A program made the position numbers and the translations under genes. This document shows, piece by piece, positions 24,001 through 35,305 of a stretch of DNA of 64,000 nt (position 1 is the first letter of the stretch; each line of letters begins with the position of its first letter). Below the pieces are notes generated by a model that ran no database searches, was not told where the DNA came from, and saw only the letters and a program-made list of their open reading frames with translations. This DNA is from Varanus komodoensis. Taxonomy: Eukaryota; Chordata; Lepidosauria; Squamata; Varanidae. Where the stretch lies: contig NW_025336347.1 of NCBI RefSeq assembly GCF_004798865.1, forward strand, positions 20,211,430 to 20,275,429, read 5' to 3'.

Positions 24001-27000
24001 GCACAGCAAAATCTCAAAGCCGGAGCAGGGAACATGCCGGGACTTCCCATCAGCTGGCGGGAGGATGCAGCTTTAAAGCTTAATGCAAAACTGGCTTCAC
24101 TTGCATCATTAGAGCAGGTCCTCTAATCAGATTTCCATGGAGAATTCTGGTTTTGCTTCCTTCAAAAGCACCCAAGCCAAGAACATCAAAGTGGCCATGA
24201 TGGTGGCTGCAAGGAAGTCGCTGCATGAGGTGTGGCTCGAAGATGCACCAGCCACCCTTGTCTCCTCCCAGCATTTCACATGAACATGGGAACGTGTTCA
24301 CAACATCTTTATTTTCATCTTAAGGCCAGCTGCCCCTTCCCCAAAGGGATCTATATAATTTCTTTCCTAAAAACATCCTCTACTGAATTTAAGGTATATT
24401 TAGAACAATGGTAGTGTCCCACAACACGAGTGCTAAACCTTTGGCCTGCAGGCCAATCTCACCCATCTGGGATCTCTTCTAAGGCTTAGATGCTGGTAGT
24501 AATATGCTCATATATTTGGCCCTTGGACTCAGCACAATTTGGCTTCAGCACCACATACCACTGGAATTCAGCCAAAAGGTTAGTTTTCAAAATGGGATCC
24601 AAGCTGGAAGAGATGCATCACTCCATCCTTCAGTGACTGGGTTCAGACAACATAGTAAGTCATGCTCAAGATTAAAGTATGGATTGTCATTGAACTGGGA
24701 GTAGATTACTGTGTTGCCTGGACCCAGCCAAGATACAAACCATGGTGGACAACCCACTGTTCACAGCCCAAGAACAAACCATGGCTTCTCTTCATGGTTA
24801 ATAAGCCATGGCTAGTTAGTGAAGCTGCGTTCAGACAATACAATAGCCCATGGTTTAACAATAACCCACAGTTCAATGACAACACAAACTTAGATGCATT
24901 CTCAACCCTTGAGGGTGGGTTATTGTCAGAACCCACTCAGTGAATTGTCAACCATGCAAAAATAAACCTCAGTGGCTGCAGGTGCAGAATGTCTGCCTGC
25001 ACAGCTGCAGGTGGTATCTTGATGCTCGTGCACGTGCATTTATAGGGAAGTGCATAAGGGGCAAGTCGTATCTGCGCACCCACAACTGCTAGAGGTCCTC
25101 CTGGGGAAAGAGCTAAACACTGGACCCAAGAACACATGAGCAATATTATCGCAAGGGACCCTTAAAAGTAGAAGAGGGAATCTCGTGGCCCTCCAACCAC
25201 TGTTGGATTCCAATCCCCAACAGCACCCTCAATGGCCAGGGATGATAGGAATTGGAGTCCAACCTAATCTATGTCCTCACTTTTCTTCAAAGGCGAGTGG
25301 AGGGACTTGGCAGGAGAAAGAGGAGCTCTCATTGGCAAATAGGGGTAGGCAGAGGGCGTGCCATGGGGCAGGCAGTGTGTGGCCCTCAAGCACTAATGGG
25401 TCCCTGGACACCTTCCTGAGGCACACCAAGGTGCTCTCCCCCAAATTTTAACCAAAACCCCCCATTTTCCTACCAGGAGCAAGCCTGCTGTGAAATGGGT
25501 TGCTGCTGGTGTGGAAAACTAGGTTCAGAAGGGTTGTGGTGTGTCGTGTGTTGTTCAGCCCCCTACCTTCTGCCTTGTGCTCAGGCTTTTGGGAAGCGTG
25601 CTCATTTTTTGCCACACCTTCCATGGAGGCCGTTTTGTGCTGAGATCTAGGAGAGTTTTTCAAATCCCCAAATGTACCCACAGCCCAGAAGCGCCCACCC
25701 TGGGACATGGCCTGTATGCCCAGTACAGAAAATGTCCCGGTTCTCTATTAAATAGGCACAGAGGCAGCCTTACTGAGGGTTTGTCGGTCACTCCATACAA
25801 ATGTCACACACCCCTTTCTTACTGCCACCGCAGCTGGTGCGCTGAGACCCGCCCACCTTCATCCTTGGGGCTCTTGGGCATCTTCTTCCGGGCTTTGCGC
25901 TTCCCCTCCTGGCTCTGCTCCTTCACCAGCTCTCGGAGCATCTTCTCCACCTGGCTCCTGCCAGCCGTCTGCAGGATGAGGCCCAGCTGCCGGCGGAGGT
26001 CGGTGTTCATCCCACTGTCGCTCGGGCCAGCTGCCACAGCTGAGTCCTGCATCGGGGCCTGTTCCACCTGGCCCTGTTCGGACTCTATATCTACATTGCG
26101 AAAAGACGAAACAGACGCTGAGAGGGATGGGCTTGCGAACTGACTAGGAAAAAGAAAGTGACCCAGTCTTTTGCCTTAAAAGCAATTTGATTTATAGTAA
26201 ATCAGCCATGAAAGCTCTTCAAGGCACGGAGAACTATACGAGTGCTCAATGTCTTCCACGTCAAGCTGCTTTTTAAGGGAACAGCTACAGAGTCTGAGTA
26301 AAATGCCAATGAAGTTACTCCCACATGCCAACCGGACTAGCTCATCTACTCTTGCCCTGACATTAAAGCCAACACAACTCCAACCACACTCAGGCCTGCA
26401 CAAAGGCAGCTTCTCCTCGTGAGCCTCAGATGCGAGGTGTTCTCTGTGGGAACGGTCTTTGTTCAGGTTGCTTCAGCTGGCAAGGTACAATCCTTTGACC
26501 ACCAGATGCTGCCTAGGCCTTCCCGGGAAAATCCGGAGCCCTGGCACTGACCCTGGGAAAGCACTCTGAGGGAGCTGAGGCTCCAGACCCATGGCGGCCT
26601 CCCCTCACCCGGGCAGTCAGCACCGTTCTTTCCATGCCAGCCGGAGCGCTGGAGCTGCACCTGTGATTTCAAAGCCAGTGTGAAGGGGCTGTTCTGGGGA
26701 ACAGGGAGGGAAGGAGCAAGGCTCTCCCATGATATGAGGAATCCTGGCAGAGCTTCAGTCCCTACTTGCATGCAGAGCTAAAATAGATCTGTATTCTCCT
26801 AGTTTTGGAGGGCAAAGGAAGCCTTCTATTGCATGCCTGCAATTCTCCATGTACTGAGGCTTACGGGCAGCTCCATCAGATGGTTCGTTTGCTTGTTATT
26901 CCCAAGTGCTTGTTTTGTTTAACTGTTGCATCTTTAGCTGAATATTCTTCCATTTGTAATAAATGATGCTTCGTAATCTAACACTTTGAGACTTGTGTCC

Positions 27001-28660
27001 AGCGAAACTCTAAGAAGGGGGAAGTACTAGATTCCCCCCCAAATGTCACACACTGGAGCTGTTCCTACAACAGAACCATTCATTATGGCGAGGTGTAGGG
27101 TGGACACCGCAGAGTGCACACAGCCCCCTTCTGAATATGCAGCCCCCACTCAGGGTTGTGCGAACCTGGCAACCGTAGGTATGCAAGGATTAAGCAACCC
27201 TTACATAAGCCACAGTCTGTTTTAGGGTCATGCTGAGGTTATTTAGCCCTCACATAACCCATGCTTGTTGGGTCCTCCTGACACAGTCTCCAAGCAGGGC
27301 TTGCATATTTAAAATAGTGTCCACATGTGCCCTGCACACACAGCAGCCTCATCATGAGTTCAATAACCCATGATGAGCTGCAGTGTGCTTTCTGAACCCT
27401 GTCACTGAGTAGCCCAGAAAATCAGGTGCAGCCTAAGAGAATTCTCAGGTTGCATCTTCCCCTGCTCTGCCAGCTTAGGTGATGTTCCTGAAGCCCACCA
27501 CCCCACAACATGGAAGTAGTCCCGTGTGGTGAAAATAAAGGGCCACAGTTTGGGAGCAGGGCACTGGCTTTGCAGGAAGGAGGTTCAGTCCCAGGTATGC
27601 CCAGATCAAGATGATCGGAAAGCAAGTCACTGGAAAAATAACTTTCCCTACTAGGACAACCCCTGGTCAGCCTTCTCCACCTGGTGCTCCCCCACTGACC
27701 CCTCCAACCCCTCACCAGTGGCTCTGTTGCCTAGGACTGATGGGAGATGCAGGCCAAGACACCTGGAAGGCCACAGGTTGCCCGGCCCTGCTTTAGACGC
27801 GCATGGAGGAACACTGTCCCTGCGCTGACTTACCAGACACCAGTCCTCTCCTTCTGTGGGACTCAGCAAATGCAGTTATCCGGGGCCAGCTGATCGCAAT
27901 CTCCTCCGCTGGGGATGGGAGAAATGGAGGGAGCCAGTCAGAAAAAAAGGTTACTCATCAACTTTGCAGATACATACTTCATCTTTTTGGTGTATTCTAA
28001 AACCAATAGTCTCCTTAATTGGAAATGCTGAAAAGGGAGATGACCCTAACCCTAACCCTAAATCTCACTTGTTGCAAGGAAATTCAAGTTAGAAGAATTT
28101 GCTTGATGCAGTTTCTTTTCCAGCCCTGACCTGCAATTATTTTTGGCCTATAAGACAGACCTTGTGATTAAGGACACAATCCTGTGCATACTTGTACAAA
28201 ACAAGGTCCTACAACATGGCCAGGTGGGGAGTGCTGAGAACTACTGAGAGTTGTTTCTGTCTAAAAGCACAGAGGATTATGCCCTAAAAGACCAGCATGT
28301 TGGAAGGATGTCCCTGGCCTCTACGAATGAATTAAATTTATTTATTAGATTAACACCCTACCTTTTTGTTTTTAAAAAACTCAAAGTAGTTTACTTCATT
28401 CTCCTTCTGCTGCTCTCAATCCTAGAACCACAACAACAGCCCTTTGAGGTAGGGTGGGTTGAGAGCCTGTAAGTGGCCCAAAGTCTCACAGTTGGTTCCA
28501 TGAGCAGTGACTAGAACCCCAGTCGCCTGAGTCCCAGACCTGTGCTCTTAACTGCTGGAGAATTCCAACACAGAATATACCAAGAACTTGGTATCTGAGA
28601 AAAAGGAGGCAAAAATAAACACTTACCCAGTGAGATCACATTGTCATAGTTTTCCTGCAT
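21071..28660 (-). CDS. zinc-finger gene A: C2H2 protein with truncated KRAB remnant
   Basis: Predicted nuclear DNA-binding regulator, about 739 aa if translation starts at the ATG inside the KRAB remnant (28660). Exons (minus): 28627-28681 (KRAB tail), 27834-27908 (75 nt), 25857-26090 (234 nt), 21071-22947 (fingers). All joins are phase 1 and the frame is open. The finger exon begins [13 protein letters not shown], has an acidic/Ser-rich spacer, then 13 complete C2H2 fingers. There is one degenerate module at the front ([11 protein letters not shown]) and two mid-array ([18 protein letters not shown] without His). A Pro/Ser/Ala-rich tail of about 100 residues follows. Linkers are mostly TGEKPY or TGERPF. 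Gene C (52998-59819, plus) is an inverted paralogue with the same skeleton. The stop codon overlaps an AATAAA. The upstream non-coding exon was not resolved, but a CpG-rich region lies at 29.9-30.7 kb. The call as a zinc-finger gene is firm; the 5' structure is inference. Confidence 0.85.
23168..23398 (+). mobile_element. tRNA-derived SINE, second diverged copy
   Basis: Same family as 23631-23860: AGACCCAGGTTCTAGTCTCC, GGGCCAGTCACTGACTCTCA, CTTCACAGGGTTGTTGT, ending GATATGAATATAATAGAC. Confidence 0.75.
23631..23860 (+). mobile_element. tRNA-derived SINE, full length
   Basis: Starts GAGCCAGTGTGGTGTAGTGG, B box GGGTTCTAGTCCCC, central GGGCCAGTCACAGACTCTCA and ACCTCACAGGGTTGT, and ends AAGGCAGGATATAAAT with an ATAAATAAA tail. 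Within about 700 bp of the finger exon of gene A. Confidence 0.8.
24630..24945. repeat. possible old DNA-transposon remnant with repeated AACCATGG words
   Basis: ACAAACCATGGTGGACAACC, GAACAAACCATGGCTTCTCT, TAATAAGCCATGGCTAGTTA and TGGTTTAACAATAACCCACA alternate in direct and inverted order, as in degraded hAT-like elements. The family cannot be settled by eye. Confidence 0.35.
25180..25270. repeat. short palindromic interspersed repeat
   Basis: GGATTCCAATCCCCAACAGC against ATGATAGGAATTGGAGTCCA; same family as 9925-10045. Confidence 0.6.
25857..26090 (-). CDS. gene A 234-nt exon: helix plus basic tract
   Basis: Phase 1-1 exon, 78 codons, bounded by a TGTAG acceptor and a GTGGGC donor. The peptide has an acidic start ([10 protein letters not shown]), a possible amphipathic helix ([20 protein letters not shown]) and a basic stretch KRKARKK that could act as a nuclear localisation signal. 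Skipping it would keep the frame. No counterpart was found by eye between the 75-nt exon and the finger exon of gene C. Family not recognised. The non-canonical flavour of the donor lowers confidence slightly. Confidence 0.65.
27834..27908 (-). CDS. gene A 75-nt exon of unknown function
   Basis: Phase 1-1 exon with CAG acceptor and GTAAGT donor. It codes a short peptide containing [17 protein letters not shown], not recognised as a known domain; it takes the place where a KRAB-B box or spacer exon usually lies. Gene C has the same exon (53635-53709), same length and phases, 23 of 24 whole codons giving the same residue. Confidence 0.8.
28044..28061 (+). repeat. (CCCTAA)3 interstitial telomere-like repeat
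   Basis: Three perfect CCCTAA units in an intron of gene A; too short to imply a fusion site. Confidence 0.85.
28331..28560 (-). mobile_element. tRNA-derived SINE, antisense
   Basis: TTTATTTATTAGATTAACAC start, ACAACAGCCCTTTGAGGTAG centre and GTGCTCTTAACTGCTGGAG end are the reverse complement of the SINE family. Ends about 65 bp from the KRAB-remnant exon of gene A. Confidence 0.7.
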
Positions 28661-28681
28661 GATGTTGATCACTGGGTGCTT
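28627..28681 (-). CDS. gene A exon: KRAB-A box remnant
   Basis: The exon encodes the tail of a KRAB-A box, [11 protein letters not shown], ending at a GTAAGT donor in phase 1. Just upstream on the same strand the DNA still spells VAIFTEA, the start of a KRAB-A box, in another frame and without the roughly 40-50 nt that normally lie between. The likely acceptor TTCACAG sits within the old FTE codons, so only the tail is coded in frame. Without the DV and middle residues, TRIM28 binding is not expected. The acceptor choice is inference. Confidence 0.6.
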
Positions 28682-29854
28682 CTGTGAAGATGGCCACTGA
28701 AATGACATGTATCCTCCACACTGAACTGTGTGGCAGGACACAGAAGACAGAGGCATTAGCAGGGCCCCTTCAGGGCAGAATCACCAGTGCAGCACCCACT
28801 GCTGCCAGCACTGCCATGGAAATGTGCCGTGGTGCCTAGGAATCTTGCTGCTCTCCCCGCCAGCTTCAAAAGGGAAAAACCCCACACTGTAACATCCAAG
28901 CCAGTGTCAATGTTCGGCATTGCATTTGGAAGAATCTAGGAGGTGGGTGCCCATTGTCCACCAAGAAGCAACCTGCCTCTTCCCCTAAGCGACTGGCAAC
29001 CACAGTGAGACACGGTGCCACTTTCAAGATGCTACCAGTCTCTTAGCAAAACTGTTGTTCAAAGCCGTGACTTGGGTGTTTAAGCACGTTTCCTGCCCCC
29101 TAAGTAAGAGCTTGAAGAGTCCACAGTGCAACTGGCCTTACTCCCTGCAGCAGACATTTTTCATGTGTACCCACAGTAGCCTCCCAAAACTCCAAAACTG
29201 CAAACAAACCCCAACTTTGGGGGATTTCTGTTGCATGGTTCCTGGAGAATATATAGGGAAGGGGGAGGCTAGAGCAGGCTAGATGGTGTGCAGCATGTCA
29301 GAATGCAAGGACTCAAATCCCAGTGGTTGGTACTTCCTGCAAGGTGGCCTCTGCCAGAAGGAGCCGGTCATACAAGGGGCCCTTGCGTGTGCCACCTGCT
29401 TGCCAGCTGTGGGCATTTGGAGAACAATAATGCACATGCCAACAAGGGCCTTGCTCTTTACCTAGGCAGATTTCACAATGGATGACAAGATGTGTCAATC
29501 ACAGGCAAGAGTACGGATGCTTCCACCTGGAGGTATTTGGAGCATCAGTCCTGCTGTCTCAGCATACCAGGTAAACTGCACAAAGTTAGCAGAGCAAAGG
29601 AAGTCTAGCAGGAGCACTCTTGGAGCGTGCGGTACCTTCCTTGACCTGCTCTAGTACAACAGGACTGAGCTGGCCCTGCCAGAAGCTGTCTTCTGGAGGA
29701 GTCCTGATGAGCCCAAGTCCTTCTTGCTGTGCCTCTGGGAGCGCTATTCACAGCTGTTTTCAGAAAAGCCAGCCAAATCAGCAAGGCCAGTCCTTATTTG
29801 GTCCAGGACAGGGGCACCCAATAACATTTCCAGGCAATAGATCAAGTCAGAGAA

Positions 29855-29960
29855 GAAGCAAAATAAATTTCGGCGGCGGCGGCTTCACACAGCGTATCAA
29901 TCATTTGCAGAACTCACTGCCACAAGTTGCGGAGACCTGCGCGCTTTAAATGGGGATTCG
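29855..29960 (+). mobile_element. CR1/L2-type LINE fragment
   Basis: Encodes FTQRINHLQNSLPQVAETCA, matching the FTQ..VKLWNSLPQDV segment near the end of CR1/L2 ORF2. About 100 bp, at the edge of the CpG-rich region of gene A. Confidence 0.6.
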
Positions 29961-30660
29961 ACTTCGCGGAGGCGGGGTCTGCCCCTGAGAAGCTGGCATG
30001 CTGGCTGGGTAGAACTTCCCCAGTCAGGCAGCGAAGCTCTGGATGTCAGTTCGTGGGGATGCAGGCAGAGAGGAGCGCGTCGCCTTGAAGGACCGCTGCA
30101 GGACCGCTGCTCAAAGGCATGGATGGGGCTGGCCGCGCCGGGAGCAGCGCGGAGGGGCTAGAGGCAGAGCAGCGGGCTGATCCGGCGGGACGCTCGCCCG
30201 CTGCTCTGAGCCGGTTCCATGGAGCCCGTGGGACTTGCTTGGCAGTGAAGGGGCGCGGGAAGGATTGCGCTCCCCTCTGAGGCGCTCCCCGCGTCCTCCA
30301 GAGATAATGGGGGGTTCTGCTCTCTTAGTTGCCCCTCCCTTTCATTCTCTTGGAGTTTCCAGCTGCTCAGGGGTTAATGGCTGGGGAGTCCGGGGTTGCC
30401 GCCGCCGCCTCCTCCCTAATTCTAGCAGCCGGATCTATGCCTCCTCCAGGCTCAGGCACAGGGAGCAGCTGGGCTGGAGGGGCGTCCCCTGGGGGGGAGT
30501 TCCGCTGCTCTGTGAGGGGTGGGGAGGAGGGGAGGGGGACGCCCAGGTCACTATGGAATCAGCTGCTGCTGGAGCAGCCGCTTTCTGACCCAGGAAGTTC
30601 AACCCCGGATGCATTCGGCAAAAAGGAGCGAAAAAGAGACAGCAGCCCCCTCTGCTAAGA
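29860..30660. promoter_or_regulatory. CpG-rich region, probable promoter/first exon of gene A
   Basis: A GC-rich stretch with many CG dinucleotides (a CGG x4 run at 29871-29883, GCGCGTCGCC, GGCCGCGCCGGG, GCCGCCGCC) stands out from AT-richer flanks. It lies about 1.2-2 kb upstream of the KRAB-remnant exon of gene A. No exon 1 donor could be assigned with confidence. Confidence 0.5.
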
Positions 30661-30729
30661 TACGACAGCCGGAGCCCTCTGCTGGCTTCCTAGAAATTCT
30701 CTGCTTGTCCGCATGGTTCTTACAAAGTG

Positions 30730-30930
30730 GTGGTCGCCAACCTTGGGTCTCCCAGATTCCGTGGACTGTAATGTCCATCATCCGCAGCCAGCAGGGCAAA
30801 CGATCGGGGGTGTTAGAAGCAGTAATCCAACGATGTATGGCAACCCAAATGGCACTGCTATAAAGAACCGCCTCCCAGCCCGGTGTCTCCAGGTGTGTCA
30901 GACCACAACTCCCCTCATCCCTAGCTAGCA
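30730..30930. repeat. short palindromic repeat, two partial copies
   Basis: CCGTGGACTGTAATGTCCAT and, further on, CAGACCACAACTCCCCTCAT belong to the same family; the middle is rearranged. Confidence 0.45.
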
Positions 30931-31030
30931 TGGCTGTTGAGTAGCAGTTTCAGCGGGATTGGGAAAGAAGCCATGAAGCAATCCCAACTGCATGGGCTTA
31001 AAAAGCAGAGTGTGTTCTCCACAGTTGGCG

Positions 31031-31053
31031 CTGGCCTGGCCTGGCCTGGCCTG
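31031..31053 (+). repeat. (CTGGC)n short tandem repeat
   Basis: Between four and five CTGGC units. Confidence 0.85.
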
Positions 31054-31514
31054 CACATGCAGTAGAATGAGAGGGCCGCTGCTGAATCCCACTGGATGAA
31101 GAACAGCTTAAAAACAATTTAAAAACAAAAGCTCCCTGCAAGTAAAACCAAAAAAACATAACAGAGGGAATGCTGGCACCTTGTACTGCTTCCAAAAGCA
31201 AGGGGGACTCTGAAGCTGTAAAAATGGCAGGGCCAAACCTGGATTGCGTTTTAAAATGTATTAGCCACTCTGCAGTTCTGCACCATACAGCAGAGGCTGA
31301 TCTTAGTGGCTTATCATATATTTCTGCTAGAAGATAAGCAGTTTCATATTAGAGTTATATAAGAACTCTAGGATGGATACCATCTGGGCCTTTCTATTTG
31401 TCAGTAAGGTTGCAAAGATCTTTTCTCACCACTATTTTCCTCAGTTCCTGCCACCTGCAATCTGAAATGGTACAGTCCGCTCTGCCAGTTCAGGATTCTA
31501 CCCTGCATTCTGCT

Positions 31515-31805
31515 CGGTGTGTGAAAGACGACTCAGAGAGTTAGAAGGGATCTTGGCCTCCAAGAACTTGGCCTCCATCTAGTCCAGCCTCCCACTCTGT
31601 AGGATGCAGCTGCCGCATGCCTGACAGGCGGCTGCCCAACCTCTCATAAACCCACAGGAAAGGAGAGTCGTCTTATCTCCTAGGCAGCCTCTTCTATATT
31701 TGCACAGGTATTACTGTTAGGAGGTCTCTCCTGATGTCTAGTTGAAATCTGCTTCCCTGCCGTTTCCACCCTCTGGTTCTTGCCCTGGCCTCTTGAGCAA
31801 CATAG
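31515..31805 (-). mobile_element. CR1 LINE 3' fragment, antisense
   Basis: Plus-strand text (CCATCTAGTCCAGCCTCCCA, CTCCTGATGTCTAGTTGAAA, GGTTCTTGCCCTGGCC) is the antisense of a common CR1 3' region. Confidence 0.75.
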
Positions 31806-32061
31806 GAGAAGGTACAAAGAGGTCCTAGTGTTAACTGTCAAGGAAACAGCTGTGTAGCTGATCCTTCTTTTGCTCCTGAATGATTTTCTGCAGGGAGATA
31901 AAAGATAGAAGCACAGGAAGATTGTGAAGGGAAGACAACTTCATATAGGATCTCCCTTCCCTGAATGAAATACTGTGTTTGAAGCTGGTGCAATAAAAAG
32001 CCTCATCTGGAAGAAACTTTCCAGGATTATTAAGTTCTAGTGTGACTCTTTGTGAACTGAA

Positions 32062-32235
32062 AGCTGTGTGGTACATATTTATTTTATATTTCACCTTACA
32101 TCCCTTTCATAATATCCCTCTTGCAAGGAACCTAAAGCGGTTCATAGGGTCCTCCCCCTCCCTCTCCCCTTTTTGCCTTCACAACAGCCCTATGAGGTAG
32201 GATAGGATGAAAGTCAGTGGCTGGCCAGAGTCAGC
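32062..32235 (-). mobile_element. tRNA-derived SINE fragment, antisense
   Basis: TATTTATTTTATATTTCACC, then CCTTCACAACAGCCCTATGA and GGTAGGATAGGATGAAAG: antisense 3' half of the same family. Confidence 0.6.
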
Positions 32236-32639
32236 AGAGCATGAAGAGCCCCACTGATGAAGCATCAGCTCATGAGCAAGTTAAGCACCTGTGCAAGTTT
32301 AGCAACAGAGTGAGGCGACCAGGGCAACTGGCTGTTCCGTTCCTTCCAATAGTAATTATAAATAAATAAGTACAAAAATATTTCCACTCTAATAAACAAC
32401 TTTGTTTGCTGGTAAACAAACCCAGTAGCAGGGATTTTAAAAAATCATTTAAGTTAGGAGGCCAGCATGAGTTGGGGGCCATCCAGTGTATTGCTCAGGT
32501 TGCCACCTTAATAATTATTTCCCAGCTAGACAGAAGTTGGTATGTGTCAAGAATGGCTTCTGGCTCTCCCAGGGCAAGTGCAGCCGAGGTCGCTGGCCTG
32601 GAGAAACTACGAGAGGCAAAGAGGTTGGTGAATGAAGTC

Positions 32640-34190
32640 TTTGGGCCCTAATAGTGGTATGATGACCCTTGGTGACTCTTGTGCTTTCATGGAGAAAGGG
32701 ATTCTTGGAGAAGGAAGGTGTCATTCCCCAGAAGATGGAAGCGAATCCATCCTCAGGCATCCATTTCTCAGAAGATGAGGCATTTTCTCTTGCACCAGGA
32801 ATGTGCTTCCAGGGGGCAGGGGGCTTGTGGTAGTGGGAAATCCAGTCACTGGATACATAAACATCTGGGTCTATGGTGGGTGTGTGGACCACATGGGAAA
32901 TCGCCTGCCTGGTTGTGAAGGCTGCTGACAGCAGGCGCTGTCTGCGTATCCTAGTAGTGGTGCTGAGCTGGAGCCAGCGGTCAGGGGCCAAGTTGGCACC
33001 AGGAAACAATCCAGGCCTGTACAAGAAGAACAAGCTCCACTTGAACTCAGATGGAAACTGCTGGAGCTAACAGGGAAAAAGCAGCTTTAAGCTGAACCCT
33101 GGGAGGAAGCCAACAGGAGCCAGGAAGCATTTGGTTCACATTGGTCTGTCCCTTAGGGGATGAAGACAAAATCGTCCCTGATTGCCCAGAGGAAGACACC
33201 AATTATTTTGGGTGGTTAAATAGTAAAGAGGTATTGTAAGAGCTAAACAAAGCAAAACAAATACCCTTTCCGAACTGGGACAATGGGCAGCAAAATGGCA
33301 AATGTGGTTCAGTGTAAGCATATGTAAAATGATGTACATGGGCGCAAAAACAAAAAGAAGAATCTAATTTTAATTATAAGCCAAGAGAATTTGAGGTATT
33401 GGTGACTGGCCAAGGAAGAGATATGGGAGCTGTGGTGGATATCAATAAAAATGTCACTCTAGTGCGTGTGGTGGCTGTGAAACGGGCATACTCCATGCCA
33501 GGGCTATTTAGAAAAGGAATTGAAAATAAAATTGCCAGTCTCATACCCCCCCTGAGGCAAATTGATGGTGTGACCACACTTAGAATATTGTGTATAGTCC
33601 TGGTTACACCACCTAAGAATGGATATTGTGGTTAGAAAAAGAAAAGAAAGAGAAGTTGACCAGGGTCCCCGTGAGGAAAGGTTGCTACAGCGGAGACCGT
33701 GTGGCTCAGGGAAAAGGTAAAGGGTGCCACGGCAGAGATACAGAAAATTATTCATGCTGTGGAGAAAGTGGAGGGGGAGACTTTTCTTCTTTGCATAATA
33801 CTAGAAAGCAGCGTCATCCTATGATGCTCATTGATGAGAGATTCAAGACAGATAAAAGGACCTCCTTTACACAATGATTCCACACAATGTGGAGATGCCC
33901 ACCAGCCTTTGTGGCTTTAAAGGGCGACTGGACACATTCCTGGAAGACCAGACTGTCCATAGCTACTAGCCCTGCGTCTGTTTGCTGCTCCCGGTATCAG
34001 AGGCAGTATGCCCAGGTACCCAGTTGCTGGGGAACTCGGGTAAGAGGGAGCTGCTGGCACTTGGGTCCTGCTTGAGGCTTTTCTGTTTGGCCATGTGCCA
34101 GCAGAAGGCTGGAGGCGATAGTTTTGTGGTCCGACCTGGTAAAAGATGACTCGGGATATTCTTAGGGGGTGGTTGTGCAAGTTTGTTTAA
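32640..34190 (+). mobile_element. CR1/L2-type LINE, 3' half, broken
   Basis: From about 33.24 kb the sense strand follows the familiar reptile/bird LINE ORF2 tail: GQGRDMGAVVDINKNVTLV, AYSMPGLFRKGIENKIASL, RFKTDKRTSFTQ, then the 3' text TATCAGAGGCAGTATGCC and CAGTTGCTGGGGAACTCGGG. Several frame breaks. The part before 33.2 kb (GGTTGTGAAGGCTGCTGACA, ACTCAGATGGAAACTG) may be its upstream piece; that boundary is uncertain. Confidence 0.75.
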
Positions 34191-34391
34191 AGGCTTTGCT
34201 GTGTCAGATTATGGGCTATTCCAACCCGTGTGAAGTCAGGTCTGTACAGGTCATAAAGAACCTGGATCGTAAACTGTATTTCATGTTTCCAGGGGAAATT
34301 ACGGGGGGAAAGAAGCAGCATTCAACACAGAACAAGAGTGCCTGAATCATTTATTTATTTATTAATGATTCCCCTAGTCTATTTTATTCAC

Positions 34392-34423
34392 AACACACAC
34401 ACACACGCACACACACACACACA
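34392..34423 (+). repeat. (AC)n microsatellite
   Basis: About 16 AC units with one G interruption. Confidence 0.95.
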
Positions 34424-35044
34424 AATTCCTGCTCACTTCAGACACGGCTGAATCAGAAAGGCAGCAATCTTTCAAGACAGTTGATCACCATATTCTGGCT
34501 AACCCAGCACTGGTTTTATCTCCAGGAGCAACTGGTTCGCCTGCCAGTGATAGCAGTCTGCAATTCTCTATGAGTGGGATAAACATTTCTTAAGGAAAGC
34601 TGTTCTAATTTCTAATTTTTTGAAGGGATGGCTCCCCCTGTCCTAAATATGGTAGATATCTGTCTAAGCCAGGCTTTTGGGTACCTTGTAAAACTTAACT
34701 AGAGGGGCTTCCTGCTTCTTTCCCCCATCCCCAGGCCACACATCTGCCCCAACCACACCCCCGCTTTCATCACCCCTTTCAGCAGCCATGCTCCCGACCC
34801 ACTGCTTGCTGCATCTGTAAATGGCTGAGAAGCCACTGCAAAGGGCCATAGAAGCAACTCAGAATGAGGAGAAGCAAAACGCAACAGACCTTCCGTGAAA
34901 AGTAGGAAGGTGTGGCAGGCCCGATATCCCGGAAGGATGGGTGGGGCAGACCAGGGTAATGGGGTATACAAGGCTGACTTTTTTTGGAGTAGCACAGGAT
35001 TCCACAACCTGGTGATGACCAGATGGTTTGAAGGACCACAGCTG

Positions 35045-35305
35045 AGTGCGGGACATGGAATAAAGAGCTCAGGCTCCAGGAGGCCAGATTCTGGCTGAAC
35101 ATCAGGAAGACTGTCCCGATCGTTCAAGCAATGCGAACCGGTTCCCTGGGAAGGCTGCGGGCTGGGCCACACTGTGGGCATTCAGGATGCAGCGGGACAG
35201 CCATCTGTAAGGGGCGCTTTGCCCCGGAGTCCTTCACTGAGCACTGGCTTGGAGCCGATGGCCTTAGGGGCCCCTTCCAACTCTTCTGTGGTCTCTGATT
35301 CAGCC
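35045..35305 (+). mobile_element. CR1 LINE 3' end, sense
   Basis: AGGCCAGATTCTGGCTGAAC, GACAGCCATCTGTAAGGGGC, GATGGCCTTAGGGGCCCCTT and CCAACTCTTCTGTG are typical of the CR1 3' terminus. Confidence 0.8.

Noticed and set aside
30235-30863. Overlapping open frames in the CpG-rich region
   Set aside because: Caused by high GC content. No similarity, no splice-consistent borders, partly in a palindromic repeat.
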